Source: Zantedeschia hybrid cultivar (lineage: Eukaryota; Streptophyta; Magnoliopsida; Alismatales; Araceae). From it: DNA of 64,000 bases. The notes under the pieces were generated by a model. That model did no database searches, had not been told where the DNA came from, and worked only from the letters and a program-made list of their open reading frames with translations. How positions within the stretch are numbered: the stretch's first letter is position 1; the number at the start of each line of letters is the position of its first letter. The translations under genes and the position numbers were made by a program. The stretch lies in NCBI GenBank assembly GCA_030544215.1, contig JARZZO010000016.1, positions 52,405,501 through 52,469,500 of the forward strand, read 5' to 3'. Of this stretch, positions 34,382 to 45,952 are shown in pieces.

Positions 34382-35600
34382 CTAAGGGTGAGTTAGCACT
34401 TCTCCTTCTGCATTGACAAGACGATAAGCGTTACCAGGAAAAGCATGTGATATAACATAAGGTCCCTCCCAGTTGGGTTGGAGCTTAGAACGCGGACCAC
34501 CAGGTTTTACAAAAATCCTTTTGACGACCATTTCACCGACTTTGAACTTACGTTCAATGACTTTCTTTTGATAAAAACGTGCTAGTCTATTTTGATAAAC
34601 TCTTGCATGATTAGCAGCTGACCATCTTCTCTCGTCTAAGAGTTCCAATTGAGCAAGGAGTGTTGAACGGTGTTCATCAATGGAAAATTCCCTATTCAAT
34701 TGTACTCTTAATGACGGTATGAGGATCTCGTATGGAACTACCGCCTCCATTCCAAATGTTAAGGAATAAGGAGTTTGCCCAGTGGGTGTGCGGATTGAAG
34801 TCCGGTAGGCCCATAGAGCCTCAACCAATTTTTCTGGCCAGTCTGCGAATTTGTTAGATTTGCACGTCTTTTTGATGATTTTTATCAAAGTCTTATTAGT
34901 TGCCTCTGCTTTGCCATTGCCTTGCGGATAATAAGGAGAGGAATGATGCAATGCAATTTTGTACATGTTGCAGAGGTCCTTCAATTCTTGTGACACAAAC
35001 TGCGGTCCGTTGTCAGTGACGATGGTGCTTGGAATTCCAAATCTGGTGATGATGTTCTTCATGATGAACTTGCAGACGGTTGATGCTTTGACTTCCGTGT
35101 ATGCTTCAACTTCCGCCCACTTGGTGAAGTATTCCGTTGCCGTGAGAATGAAAGACTTTTGCTTGATGCCGGAATCAGGATTACCAAGGGGTCCAATGAT
35201 GTCGAAAGCCCACATGGAGAAAGGCCATAGGGAAGAAACATGATGGAGTGAAGATGCAGGAGAATGAATTTTGTCGGCGTGAAGTTGGCACTTAGAACAC
35301 CTACGGACATATCCTACACAGTCTTCTTCCATGGTTGGCCAATAAAATCCTTGTCTGAGGATCTTCTTTGCTAGCATCTGTCCATTGACATGGCCACCAC
35401 AAACTCCACTATGAGCTCCTTCCATAACCTTCCAAAGCTCATCTTTATCTAGACATCTTAGCAGGACTCTATCAAAACCTCTCTTGTACAGTGCTCCTCC
35501 AACTAGGGTGTATCGTTGAGCAACTCTCCGGATAGCTCTCTTTTCCTCAGTTGTAGCTTCCTCAGGATATGATTGATCTTCACAATATTTGGCAATTTCA
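34382..35600 (-). pseudogene. Tat B integrase
   Basis: The best-preserved coding part in the window. H2C2 domain (HSGVCGGHVNGQM... RRCSKCQLHADK), catalytic core FDIIGPLGNPD, VTDNGPQFVSQ and PQGNGKAEATNKTL (acidic triad present), and a C-terminal domain with FKVGEMVVKRIF and WEGPYVISHAFPGN. Open from 36181 to 34382 without a stop. Ends at the same TAG as Tat A. Confidence 0.92.
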
Positions 35601-36181
35601 TAATACCATGGCTTATGTTCATCATCCATCTCTTCTAACAACTCCATCAACATGATTTCTCTTTTTTCCACAATACTTCCATCTCTGACTTTCTTCAACA
35701 GTTTCTCCTTAGTTCTAAGAAATGAAGGGTCTTTCAGGGCGGGTGAAAGACGCCTATGAACTATGATTGATTCGGATTGCCTGTTGATTGGAAAATCAAG
35801 AGAAGATGCCAGTGAAGCTAGAGCGTCAGCTAAGATGTTTTGATTCCTAGGTACATGGACAAAGATCAATTTCGTGAAAAGCTTTGAATAAGCAGAAGTA
35901 AGTTCTTGATAAGGCTTGAGTTTGGGATCAAGGGTTCGATACTTGGTCAGCACTTGGCGAAGAATCAGTTGGCTATCACCCACAATCCTGAGTTTAGTGG
36001 CACCATGGAAATGAGCAGCCTCGAGGCCAGCAAGGAGTGCCTCGTATTCAGCTATATTGTTGGTAACTAGAAAATCAAGCTGAAAGGCTTGTGGAATGGT
36101 GACTCCTTCAGGTGATAACAGAACGATACCGATCTCCTTTCCATGAGAATTCAGAGCTCCGTCAAAATGCAGAGTCCACAT
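35601..36181 (-). pseudogene. Tat B second (archaeal-type) RNase H and linker
   Basis: WTLHFDGALNSHGKE, AEYEALLAGLEAAHFHG and RIVGDSQLILRQV carry the acidic residues, followed by NILADALASLASS. In one frame with integrase. Separated from RT by TAA 36194 (CAA in Tat A). Confidence 0.9.
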
Positions 36182-36193
36182 ATCATCTCTGAT

Positions 36194-37645
36194 TTAATTT
36201 ACGGACATCAGTTCCTCATCCGGAAACTCCGATTGGACTGGATCGAAACGAGGAAGGGGGTGATGAGCGAGATGTTCTGCTATGACATAGCCTTTGATCG
36301 CTTTTTGCTGAATGTAAATGATATCGAATTGAGATAGAAAGCTTTGCCATCGCGCTAACCTATCAGTAAGAACAGATTTCTCTAGAAGGAATTTGATCGG
36401 ATTCATCCTAGCGATGAGATGGACTTAATGGGCCAGAAAATAATGCTTCAATTTCTGAACAACCCAGACCAATGCTGTACATGTTTTCTCCATCGCTGTA
36501 TATCTCCGTTCAGCGGGTTTGAGAATTTTAGAGAGATAATAGGCCGCCCTCTCCTTTCCTTCTTCATCCTCTTGTGCTAGGATAGCCCCCACTGCATCAT
36601 CCAGGACAGAAATGTAAAGTATCAATGGTTTGCCTGGAGATGGTGGTCTCAAAACAGGAGGACTTGCTAGATAGTTCTTTAATCCATCGAATGCCTCCTG
36701 ACACTTATCATCCCAATCGAATTTGACTCCCGTCTTGGTAAGCTCGTAAAATGGCTTACACCTTTGTGAGTGCTGGGAGACAAAACGGCGAATAAATTGC
36801 AACCTCCCGATTAATCCTCTCAACTCCTTCAAGTTTTTGGGAGGTGGCATTTCTCTGATAGCCTTCGCCTTGTTGGGATCGATTTCAATTCCCCGTTTGC
36901 TAACAATGAATCCAAGTAATTTCCCTGAAGATACTCCGAATACACATTTCTTGGGGTTCATCTTTAACTGATATTCCCTTGACCTCTCTAACACTCTTGC
37001 CAGAACCTTGGCATGCTCAACTTTCGTTTTAGATTTAACCAACAAGTCATCCACATACACTTCTAAATCTATATGCATCATGTCATGAAATATTGCCATC
37101 ATAGCCCTCTGATAAGTGGCTCCAGCATTCTTTAATCCAAATGGCATGACGACATAACAGTATGTTACCCAAGGTGTAGTGAATGATGTCTTTTCTTGAT
37201 CTTCTTCTACTAACTTGATCTGATTGTATCCTGAAAACCCATCCATAAATGATAAAGTCTCATAGCCAGCAGTGTTATCAATGAGTACATCAATATGAGG
37301 CAATGGAAAATCATCTTTAGGACACGCCCGGTTTAAATCTCGGAAGTCAATGCAAATTCTGACCTTCCCGTCCTTCTTCATGACCGGGACTATGTTGGCC
37401 ACCCATTGTGGATAAAGGACAACTCTAATAAATTTGGCTTTATGTAATTTGTCGACCTCTTCCTTCATCTTTAGAGCCATTTGTGGGTGGAATCGTCTTA
37501 ATTTCTGCTTGACCGGGCTAGCTCCATCCTTTAATGTCAACCTGTGTTCAACTAAAGATGAGTCTAACCCCGGCATATCTTCATAACTCCAGGCGAAAGT
37601 GTCCTTATAGTCCTTAAGTACTTGTACCATTGCCTTCTCATCCTC
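36194..37645 (-). pseudogene. Tat B reverse transcriptase and RNase H
   Basis: Same motifs as Tat A: ICIDFRDLNRACPKDD, MDGFSGYNQIKL, MPFGLKNAGATYQR, YVDDLLVKS. A stop at 36425 (TAA for GAA) and a one-base deletion near 37640 (GTCTCG for GTCCTCG) break the frame. RNase H motif LYISVLDDAVGAILAQ. Confidence 0.9.
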
Positions 37646-38275
37646 TATAGAAAGATTTTTGCTGACGAGACAACCTTAGGTTCGTCTTCAGTCCCTAAAT
37701 TGATTTCTTTGGTGGGCTCTTCTACGGGAGCTGAGGGTTCATCGAATCTCTTCACTCCACTGGCATATGCCTCAGCCGTGTCCTCGTCATCTTCCTCATC
37801 TTCAACAATGGGGTCTTTTTCATGTACTAACTCATACACCCCATATCCATCATTGACCGACTCATCGTCCATACAATCTTCTGGCATCTGAATTGGATTT
37901 TCTAAAAACTGAGGGATTAAGGAGCAAGAAAAGCATCTATCAGCTAAGTCCTGGAGGTATCTATCTGGAATTTGTCTACCCTTAGACTTCCTATACTTCC
38001 TAACTTGACTAACCTGCCTAGAACTAGACTGCCTAATTTCACTAAACTCGCTATTCTGACCTAATGAAGATGAAGCAGAATGGAAGTCCTGTGATACAAA
38101 TGGAAATACAGGAGAATCCTCCCGAGAGGAGGGGCAGAGTAGATCTAGAAAAGAATCTTGACCGAAAAACCCGCGGGATGGGGTGTAATCGGCCAAGTAA
38201 GAGATTTCCTCAATGAGGACCTGAGAAGAATTTGTTGCCAAATTGGCGTTTTTTTTTGGGCAATAGAAGAATTAA
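37645..38275 (-). pseudogene. Tat B N-terminal part of the pol frame
   Basis: Acidic region with no assigned domain, overlapping the gag-protease frame. Begins in the -1 frame at the A-run 38249-38257. Tat A has the same arrangement. Confidence 0.7.
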
Positions 38276-39560
38276 GCATAAAACAGGAATGAATATGAAT
38301 AGAAGGGGAATTAGATGGAGGAAGCGGCACCAAGGCCAGAGGATTAGGGGGATCATACAGCAGTATGTCCCAGATTAGATCATACATCCTCTCTAGATCG
38401 AGAGGAGGTGGTGGAATGAGGTCCCGTGGGGACAGAGTAATCATAACAGGCGGAGCCCGTAGAATATCTTCAATAATGACCCGCGACCAAGTCGGGGTCA
38501 GGAGCAATGTGCGAAACAAAGTATGGAGCATGAAAACATGAGAAGGATATGTCCCCCTCCAGAGCAGATCTGTGGTGTAGCCAGCTTCATAGGGGTCATC
38601 TGGCTCCCCTTCATCGGTCTCTTCCGACAGCAATATCCGTTTGTCAAAGATAGCACCGGGACTTTCGATCAGCTCATCAATTTGCGGCGGCCACTTGGGT
38701 TCTGTAGGATCGAGAAACAGTCTGTTCAGTGCAATGTAGAGGTCTCTCAGATCGAACCACCTGTACCATTCACATTCAGGATCTTAGAATTTTCTCCTTT
38801 TCATAGGCCGCAGTGCCTCCAAGGACTGGTACGTGAGTAGTTCTGAGCAATGCCTGGCCAAGTCTCTCCCATAGATATCATGGAAGTCAAAACACGAAGT
38901 AATGACCACCGTGTTGTCATGGCTAATTATGGGCCCCTTTACAAAATGTGTATACAAGGTCCATGTTAGGGGATCCCGGCCTTGCTTGGGCGGTGTAGAC
39001 ATTGTCTCCCAGACTTTCTGACCATCTTCATTCTCTTCTTGTTGAACAATGTCTTGTTTCAGTTTTCTTGGCCTATAGCCCAGACCGCTTCCAAGTGCTC
39101 CTCGGTGATCTTTAACGGGAGTAGTCCTGCCTTGTAATTGTGTGCCCAGACCTCTTCTAGGCTGATAACTGTTCTTCATCATTATTCTCCATCCTGGGGT
39201 ACTCATGCACTTCCCCCTTTTTATAGTATTCAATGGATAAGGAGTAATGGTGGCAGTTTTCAGAGGATCAGCCACTGGATGGTAAACCTGTAATACCGAC
39301 AGAAAAGGTTGTCGGCCAGGTAAAGAAGCAGGTTTGATATTCAAAGAATGAGCAACAGCAAGGATCGGCATGCTCATAACCTTAACAATTCGTCCTTTAA
39401 AGGGAAATTTGAGGCATTGATGATTCGTGGATGGAATCGCCTCAAGAGTTTTTATGTAAGGACGACCCAAAATGGCATTCAAAGAAGGGTCGATTTCCAG
39501 AATGTGAAATTCGACCTCAGCATGACTTATAGGGCCTAGCTCTACTTTCAAATAAACCAT
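38145..39560 (-). pseudogene. Tat B protease tail, G-patch and end of gag-protease frame
   Basis: Protease C-terminal half (LKVELGPISHAEVEFHI, ILGRPYIKTLEAIPS), then a G-patch with SYQPRRGLGTQLQGRTTPV and GSGLGYRPRK. The first glycine-rich turn is altered (RRG for GKG in Tat A). Stop at 38784 (TAA for CAA). Confidence 0.85.
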
Positions 39561-40381
39561 TCCCAGAGGGGAACGGGTGGAGTCACAGAGATGGGGCTAG
39601 GCAGCCACTTTTCTTTGGGCACACCGCACAGCTCCAGGGTCTTCGGAGGTAAAACATTGATCGAAGCCCATGTGTCTACTAGGCATGCATCCACGGCCTT
39701 CTTGCAGATGTTGACCGTGATGCTCAGAGCCATGCTTCTGGTTGCTGGTGGTGCTAGTTCCGATGTATGAAATGTAATGGAGGGCTGATCCCCCTGAGGA
39801 ACTAATAGTGCTGCAATCTTTTCCACCGGCACGTCTTCGTTGACCATCACCTTCTGCAGATATTCCATCAAAGCTTCTTGGTGACTCTTCAATCTTTTAA
39901 TCAGTTCAAGCACGGAGATCCGTGCCGGTGTTCGATCCAGATGTTTCAACAAATCATACTGAGTGCCTGGTGCACTCTCTTCATTGTGTGCTTCCTCTGT
40001 CGGCTGTGATGGACTGTCTCTAACTGTTGACTGAGGAAAAACTTTGTTGAAAATCCTCCCACTCCGGAGCGCATGTTCCTCAACCGTGGAAGGTCCGGGT
40101 GACACTTTGAGTACCGCAGAGTTGGGTGGTGTAGGTGATGCGGGGTGTTGGTATGGAGTGGGGTTAGTTGGTGGTGGCGTGGTGTGGATTAAAGGCTTGG
40201 ATGGTTGGATGGTGGATGGGTAGGTGATTGGTGTGGAGGGAGAAGTATGGAATGGTATGCGTAGTAGTGGTCTGGATGGTTGGATGGTATCTGGGTAAGC
40301 AGTAGTGGTAGCGGGTGAAGTAAGAAATGGTATGCGTAGTAGTGGTCTGGATGGTAGGAGGGGCGCGTAGTTGGTTTGCAT
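39548..40381 (-). pseudogene. Tat B protease N-terminal half and linker
   Basis: Proline-rich units (PSRPLLRIPF...) followed by the protease. The active site reads VDTWASINVLP, so the catalytic DTG has become DTW, which should inactivate it. A small deletion near 39575 shifts the frame. Confidence 0.85.
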
Positions 40382-40819
40382 GGGGTTATTTAGTGGAGGT
40401 GTAGTGGTGTGGGGTGTAATGGGCTTGAGGAAAGCGGGTGGTGGTAGTGGGTTAGCGGGTGCGGGTGAGTGATATGCGGGTGTTGGTATAGGGGCGATGG
40501 TAATGGGTTGTGGTCTGGGTATATGGATAGTGCGGCGTGGTGGTTGTTCTGCGGTACTCGGAACATGACCCGTCGAATAAATAGAGGAAGAGTCCTCTAT
40601 TCGCCACTGTTGCCCACGGTCAGCCTCAGACCGGCTGTTTGTCAGAATAGGGGCAACTTGGTTTTGGTTTTGGTGCTCCGGGAGCGGGTTCTACACTATG
40701 CCCATGTTTGGTGGTGGTGCTGCTTGTGCTGGTGGTCTTGCTTGCTGCTGCTGCTGCGGTCTTCTTGCCTTCAGGGCTGATATGTATTTTTTCATTTCTT
40801 CCTAGTCTATGCCGCCCTG

Positions 40820-42722
40820 CTAGTTGAGATCATGAATGTAATCTCTAAATTGGAAGCAGGTGTCAATAGTATGCCCAGGTTGCCTATGGAAATAGTAATA
40901 CCTAGACGTGTCAGCATTCTGAGGCCAAACTGCCTTTTCTCTTGGCAGGACTAAGGCATTAGTTGCCATTAGAGCACTGAAACTGTCTGCCAAAGATTCT
41001 GGGAGGACTGGGTATTCTGCCCTCTTTGGGCCTGGAGGTCTTCTCTGCTGATTGTAGTCAGCAGGAGGAGGGACATTATGATACGCCGGCGGTGCGTGCG
41101 GCTGATACTGCTGTTGTTGTGGCCGCTGGTACTGCAATTGCCGTTGCGGCGGCTGCTGTGGCTGTTGCTGTTGCTGTTGCTGGTTCGGCTGCTAGAGCCG
41201 CTGATATTGGGGCTGCTGATAAGGGTTCGGCTGCTGCCTGTACCCCTGCTGGTTCGGCTGCGATGGCCTCTGGTACTGTTGTTGACTCCTCACGAACTGG
41301 GGCGAATTGTTGTTCATACTACTGACTTGCTCATGAGAGAGCGTGCCCTCAGTAGTTGGACCTGTGCTGGGAGAATTCGGCACTGCAGGCTTCCAAGGTG
41401 GAGGCCTGCTAGGTCTGTGAGGATCAAAGACGCTAGAAAATGTAGCGTCCTTGAAGGCTTTCTGACAGTACCGTGCTCTTTCATAGAGCTCTGCCATGCT
41501 GGTCAGATTGTTCAGGGAGAGGACTAGTTTGAACCGGGGCGTGGCATTGGAAATCAGCATCTTCACTTGCTCCGACTCGGACAAGTGATCTTTTACTTTC
41601 TCGGCCAAGCCCCGCCATCTGTCGGCAAAACTGACGAACTCCTCATCGGGTTTCATCTTCTCTGCTATTAAATCGGTGATGGACAGGGAAGGAGCGACTC
41701 TGTCCTGGTATCCTTGAATGAATTTTCGGGTAACGATACCATAGTCCTCTACTTCGGAGGGTTCCAAGGAAAAGAACCACTCGAGGGCTGGTCCCTCTAA
41801 AGATCTCCTGAACAAAAAGGCCAACGACCTCTTGTCGTTTTGCCAGAAGGATGATTCGTACATGGCCTCCTTCAAGTGGGTGAAGGGTTTACCAGTACCA
41901 TTGTACTTACGGTACACTGGCATCTCGGAGGGTGGTAGGTGGAACACTGGCAGGCTCGGTAAATTGATCTCCGGTGCATCTTTGACCCCCATCATCCTCT
42001 GGAGGTTGTTGAATTGTTCGTCCATGCGCTCCATCTTGGCCAGCAACGCTTGTGTGGTCAGATCAGCCTGGGGAGGAGGAGGAGGTGGAGGTACTTGATA
42101 GGCCTGTTGCCTAGAGTACGTCAGACAAGGAGGGTAGTAGAGAGGAGGTCCGGCAGAGCTTCCGCCATGCCCGAGGGCATTTTGATAAGCGGGCGTCAGC
42201 GGTCTAGCCGGTTGCCTAGAAGATGAAGGTTGTGGCACAGCTGGCCGAGAAGTGATATGGAGGCCTTCCATGGCCTGATGAATGTAGGGAGGATGAAGAG
42301 GAGGTTGCTGAGGTATGGCAGGGGGAGCCGACAGGCTGCATGGGTGCCTTCCCCTTCAGAATGGACTGGATCGCCTCGAATTGCTGAGGGTCCAGACGGG
42401 AGGCAAGAACTCCCAAAGCATTGACAAGATCCGAAGGATCAGAGGACGAGGGATCATTTTGATTCATATCTCCCTCGAGAATGGGATCGGGAACCGCGTA
42501 CTCATGCGGGGGAGGATCAGAATATTGATTATGAGGATGAAAAAGAGGGGTTCGGACATTCCCATCATGTCGAAACGGAACGGGGACAGAATTACGGGAG
42601 GCATCAGCATCTCTCCCGCTCTCATAATTGTAATCAGAATCGCGAGGGGCATTAGCATCTCCCTCGTAGTTGACAATGGCATCTGGAGCCATACTCAAGT
42701 CCCTGCCCGGTCGGAGTAGCAT
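40820..42722 (-). pseudogene. Tat B gag
   Basis: MLLRPGRDLSMAPDA start at 42722. Capsid domain about 41500-41900 (RRSLEGPALEWFFSLEP, QGYQDRVAPSLSITDL). Q/P-rich tail and CHHC-type knuckle (YFHRQPGHTIDTC). A frameshift lies between 42216 and 42271, a stop at 41192 and another at 40820. Confidence 0.85.
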
Positions 42723-43198
42723 GATGTTAGATTCTTTTTCAAGGATTGGCAAACAAGTTGTACAGAGATTTAAACAAACAAGTGGATGTTTAGCGTGATT
42801 TTAAGATTCCTTGTTGAGTTATTGGATTTAACTAAACCACAAATTCGCTCAAGCGATGGGATCCTAGTTTCAATTCAATATCCACCGTTATTTCCTATAG
42901 CTTTCTCTCACAACGTTTGTGGAATCTAACCGGGACTTCAACTGGTACAACCAGCCCGATGATCAAGGAGGAGTACCTTGATTTTGAGGACTTACGGAGG
43001 CCTTAACGCCAACTACTCTAGTCTGATCGAGGGACCAACCCAATCAGAGAGAGCTGATGACGTCAAGAAGAGTGTTCCTAAGAAAAGGAGGGTGTTAGCC
43101 TCAATGCGTATGACCTGTAGCCTGGATGGCCTCTAATAATGGGTAATTAGCACACAGATCACAAAAATCTGAGAACTGAAGAAGAAATAAGAAACTGC

Positions 43199-43351
43199 CT
43201 GAATCGCGTCGAGTGTAGTCGACGCTATTAAAACAGAGTCTTAATTTTTTCGCAGAAGCTCAGATTGCAGACAGCAGAGAAATAAGACTGAAAGGCGTCT
43301 GGGTTAACCGACGCTGTTTAAAACGCGTCGCTTGTTCTGGACGCTTTTCAA
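43199..43351 (-). repeat. Three leader hairpins of the GCGTC-N10-GACGC family (Tat B)
   Basis: 43199-43232 (spacer GAGTGTAGTC), 43288-43322 (TGGGTTAACC) and 43315-43351 (GCTTGTTCTG). The order mirrors the Tat A leader. Each spacer is recognisably related to its Tat A partner. Confidence 0.9.
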
Positions 43352-43551
43352 GTCGCAGAAGCAGTTTTCTAGGAAGAATTTCTAGGTTGATTCCCCCTCA
43401 AACAGGATAAAAAACGATAAATAATCAGCTCATGCAAGATTTTTTAGTTTCAGGTTTTAACAGGATGATTTTACCAACTAAACAACTAATATATCAATCA
43501 ATCACTCAACATTTCATCACAAAAACAGCTTTTTAACTAATCAACGGGGAG

Positions 43552-43630
43552 GGCAAGATCTTGCCGCAGGGGTGTGCATGTGGTGCACGTAGGGAATTAG
43601 CTAAACTAAAAACACTCACCAATTGGTGAG
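43552..43630 (-). promoter_or_regulatory. Two leader palindromes of Tat B
   Basis: GGCAAGATCTTGCC (43552-43565) and CTCACCAATTGGTGAG (43615-43630), homologous to Tat A 21496-21509 and 21432-21447. Confidence 0.5.
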
Positions 43631-43713
43631 GATGTGTCAAGAGACACAAGTGGTGCACCGTGGGTGTCCGATTGATAACATCAAGAACAAAAGAACTAAA
43701 AGATGGAGAGACC

Positions 43714-43733
43714 AAGTCCCACCGTGATCGCCA
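43714..43733 (-). promoter_or_regulatory. Tat B primer-binding site
   Basis: Minus strand TGGCGATCACGGTGGGACTT, the same as Tat A, seven bases inside the 5' LTR end at 43741. Confidence 0.75.
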
Positions 43734-43740
43734 AAAAAGC

Positions 43741-45086
43741 TGTGAGTGCTTAAAATGAGTGTGTGATTATCATGAAAAATCCATGTTGTTTAAGTGCAAA
43801 ATAAACCTATTAAAAAGAAACTAAGTGAAGTGATCGCCAGAAACTTTTGACTTAAAAGTTCCAAAACAAAGAGTTTGATCGCCTACCTGTTTGAACGCGG
43901 GAGATGTTGAGCTCTTGATTCCCCCTCTTCAGCCGGCTGAAGAAAGAGAGCCCTTCATTTTCTTTGTTCTTGCTTTGATTGCTGTTGAAGTTGAGGATCG
44001 TCCAGAGTTCTTTTATTTGCTTTGTTGATTTCCTTCCCTTTTGATTATTTGCAAGAAAATAGAAAGAGAAATGAAGAAACAATGATGAGAATTCAGGCAA
44101 AAGTACTATCCATTCTAAACAGAGTTTTAAACATACAACTAAACAGAAAACTCACTTGTTGGAATGGTCTTTGAAACCCCTTTAAATTGGTTTTGAAAAT
44201 GATGCTAGTGTTGTGTGTGTTGCATGGAGTGATGTGATGAAGAATGCAAGATTAATAGAAATGAAGATGTGAATATGAAAAGAATGCAGAAATAAATTGA
44301 AAAACTTATGCCGGTTGGTTGAAGAATAGAAAGCTTTGATCTTGATTGGATGAAGATTGGATGAAGACTGGACGCCGACTTCTGGAAACAGCAGCACTTC
44401 GGCGTTTGGACGTCGTTGCTTCGATCTTCAATTAACTAATCACCAACTCTAACTCTTTAATCACTCACCATGTCACCCATTCAAGTGAAGGGTATTTATA
44501 GACTTCTCATGCGTCCGCGGATTTACATGAAAAAATTTGAGATTTATCCATCTTAACCAACAGGTAAATACAGATTAATTCATCTTTATCTGTAATTATC
44601 TAAAACGCGTCATCCATGGCAGACGCCTTTCAGACTGATTAAGATAAAGATAAACATCCGATAAAAAACTTATCTTTATCTGTAATTAGCTAAAACGCGT
44701 CTACATGTATAGACGCCTTTTACATTAATTAAGGATAAGGATAAACATCCGGAAGAGAAACAGAAATAGCTTAGGAAACTTAAAACGCGTCGTGACTAAC
44801 AGACGCCTTTTAGTTAATTAATCAATTGATTAAAATTTAAATTTAAACATTAAAATAGGAATAAAGTATAAATGGCGTCAACACAGGTCGTCTTTTAGAC
44901 TTCTTCATATTTTAACTGAAATTTGAGTTAGAATCAATTTAATTGATTAACTTAAACATGTCTGTTAAACCCGACACTCAAAAAGATCAATAAAAATTAA
45001 TCAATGATTAAATATTAGACCATTATGAGGCATTATTATATCATATGAAATTTACTCGAAATGATGTCAAAATTAGCGTGTCTACA
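43741..45086 (-). mobile_element. Tat B 5' LTR (complete)
   Basis: 1346 bp, minus-strand start TGTAGACACGC (45086) and end GCACTCACA (43741). A TATAAATA box lies at 44493-44500 (minus). It holds four GCGTC-type hairpins where Tat A has three, because a segment of about 90 bases is duplicated (44566-44750). Confidence 0.95.
44601..44900 (-). repeat. Four LTR hairpins of the GCGTC-N10-GACGC family (Tat B)
   Basis: 44601-44633 (spacer ATCCATGGCA), 44690-44723 (TACATGTATA), 44780-44813 (GTGACTAACA) and 44868-44900 (AACACAGGTC, right arm short by three bases). Left arms are mostly TAAAACGCGTC and right arms GACGCCTTT. Confidence 0.9.
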
Positions 45087-45316
45087 AGGTACTTCCCCAT
45101 CTGTGGAGGTTGATCGACCTTATTTTATTTCCTTGTCTACCTCATCTAGACATGATTGATTTCATTGATCTCCTTGAGTTATCTTTATTGATGATTTTGA
45201 TAAAAATTCCAATCATGTGATGTTAAGAGCATGTCTCATCACACCTTGGCATCACCTTTTCAGTACATTCCATTTCATTTCACTTCATTGCAAAGATGAT
45301 GCCAAGGTGAGACAGC
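45087..45316 (+). other. Tat A 3' region, second part, up to the 3' LTR
   Basis: Continues Tat A after the Tat B insertion. Carries an 11-bp inverted repeat, CCTTGGCATCA (45244-45254) and TGATGCCAAGG (45297-45307), directly upstream of the LTR. A clean polypurine tract is not evident; the bases before the LTR are AAGGTGAGACAGC. Confidence 0.7.
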
Positions 45317-45952
45317 TGTAGACACGCTAATTTTGACATCATTTTGAGTAATTTTCATATCATATAATAATGCCTCAAAATGGTCTGATATTTAATCATT
45401 AGTTAATTTTTATTAATCTTTCCGGATAAATTATCTAAATAGTATCGAGTCAGACAGACATAATTTAAGTTAATTAATTAAATTGATTTTAACTCAAATT
45501 TTAATTAAATATGAAAAATTCTAAAAGACGTCGACATGTGTAGACGCCATTTAGAGTTTATTCCTATTTTGATATTTAAAGTTTGAATTTTAATTAATTG
45601 ATTAATTAGTTAAAAGACGTCTGCCAGTCACGACGCCATTTAGGTTTCCTAAGTTGATTCTATCTCTTTTTTCGGATGTTTATCTTTATCTTAATTAGTC
45701 TAAAAGACGTCTCTAATGGGCGACGCGTTTTAGATAATTACAGATAATGATGAATTAATCTGTTTTTATCTGTTTGTTAGTTGGATAAACTTCAAATTCT
45801 TTCATATTAATCTATTAATAACCGCGGATGTAAAGCCTATAAATATACAACCTCTTGGTTATTGAAAAGTTAGTGAAGATAAGTGAAGATAAGTGATAAT
45901 TATTGAGAGTGATGATAGTGATAATTTAGTGAAAATTGAGCAAAGAATCTTG
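45317..45952 (+). mobile_element. Tat A 3' LTR, truncated
   Basis: Starts with the intact terminus TGTAGACACGC and matches the 5' LTR (20036-20653) to ...CAAAGAATCTTG, then switches to copia LTR sequence. Hairpins at 45521-45554, 45610-45643 and 45700-45733. Confidence 0.9.

Larger units (their letters stand above)
33000..45086 (-). mobile_element. Tat B: second Tat-lineage element, nested in Tat A
   Basis: Minus-strand copy of the same family. 5' LTR 43741-45086, leader, gag-protease, pol, 3' region 33607-34381 and a truncated 3' LTR 33000-33606. The outer ends are TG (33000) and CA (45086). The flanks are TGGTA (32995-32999) and AGGTA (45087-45091), a target-site duplication with one mismatch. 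The visible parts of its two LTRs differ at roughly 18 of 600 positions by eye. Confidence 0.9.
20035..45952 (+). mobile_element. Tat A: Tat/Ogre-type Ty3/gypsy element, interrupted by Tat B
   Basis: Plus-strand element: 5' LTR 20035-21323, primer site, leader, gag-protease-G-patch frame, pol frame (RT, RNase H, second archaeal-type RNase H, integrase), a long 3' region, and a partial 3' LTR 45317-45952. Tat B occupies 33000-45086. Removing Tat B joins 32999 to 45087 and leaves about 13.8 kb. The second RNase H and the Arg-type tRNA primer site are hallmarks of the Tat lineage. At least twelve in-frame stops and a one-base deletion in integrase show that it is dead. Confidence 0.85.

Noticed and set aside
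44868..44900. Hairpin of the GCGTC family with an apparently different spacer
   Set aside because: As an exception to the 10-base rule it is explained by a three-base loss in the right arm when aligned with Tat A 20222-20255.
33000..45952. Head-to-head duplication of a Tat element
   Set aside because: Near-matching 4-5 base flanks and the continuity of the Tat A 3' region fit nested insertion better.
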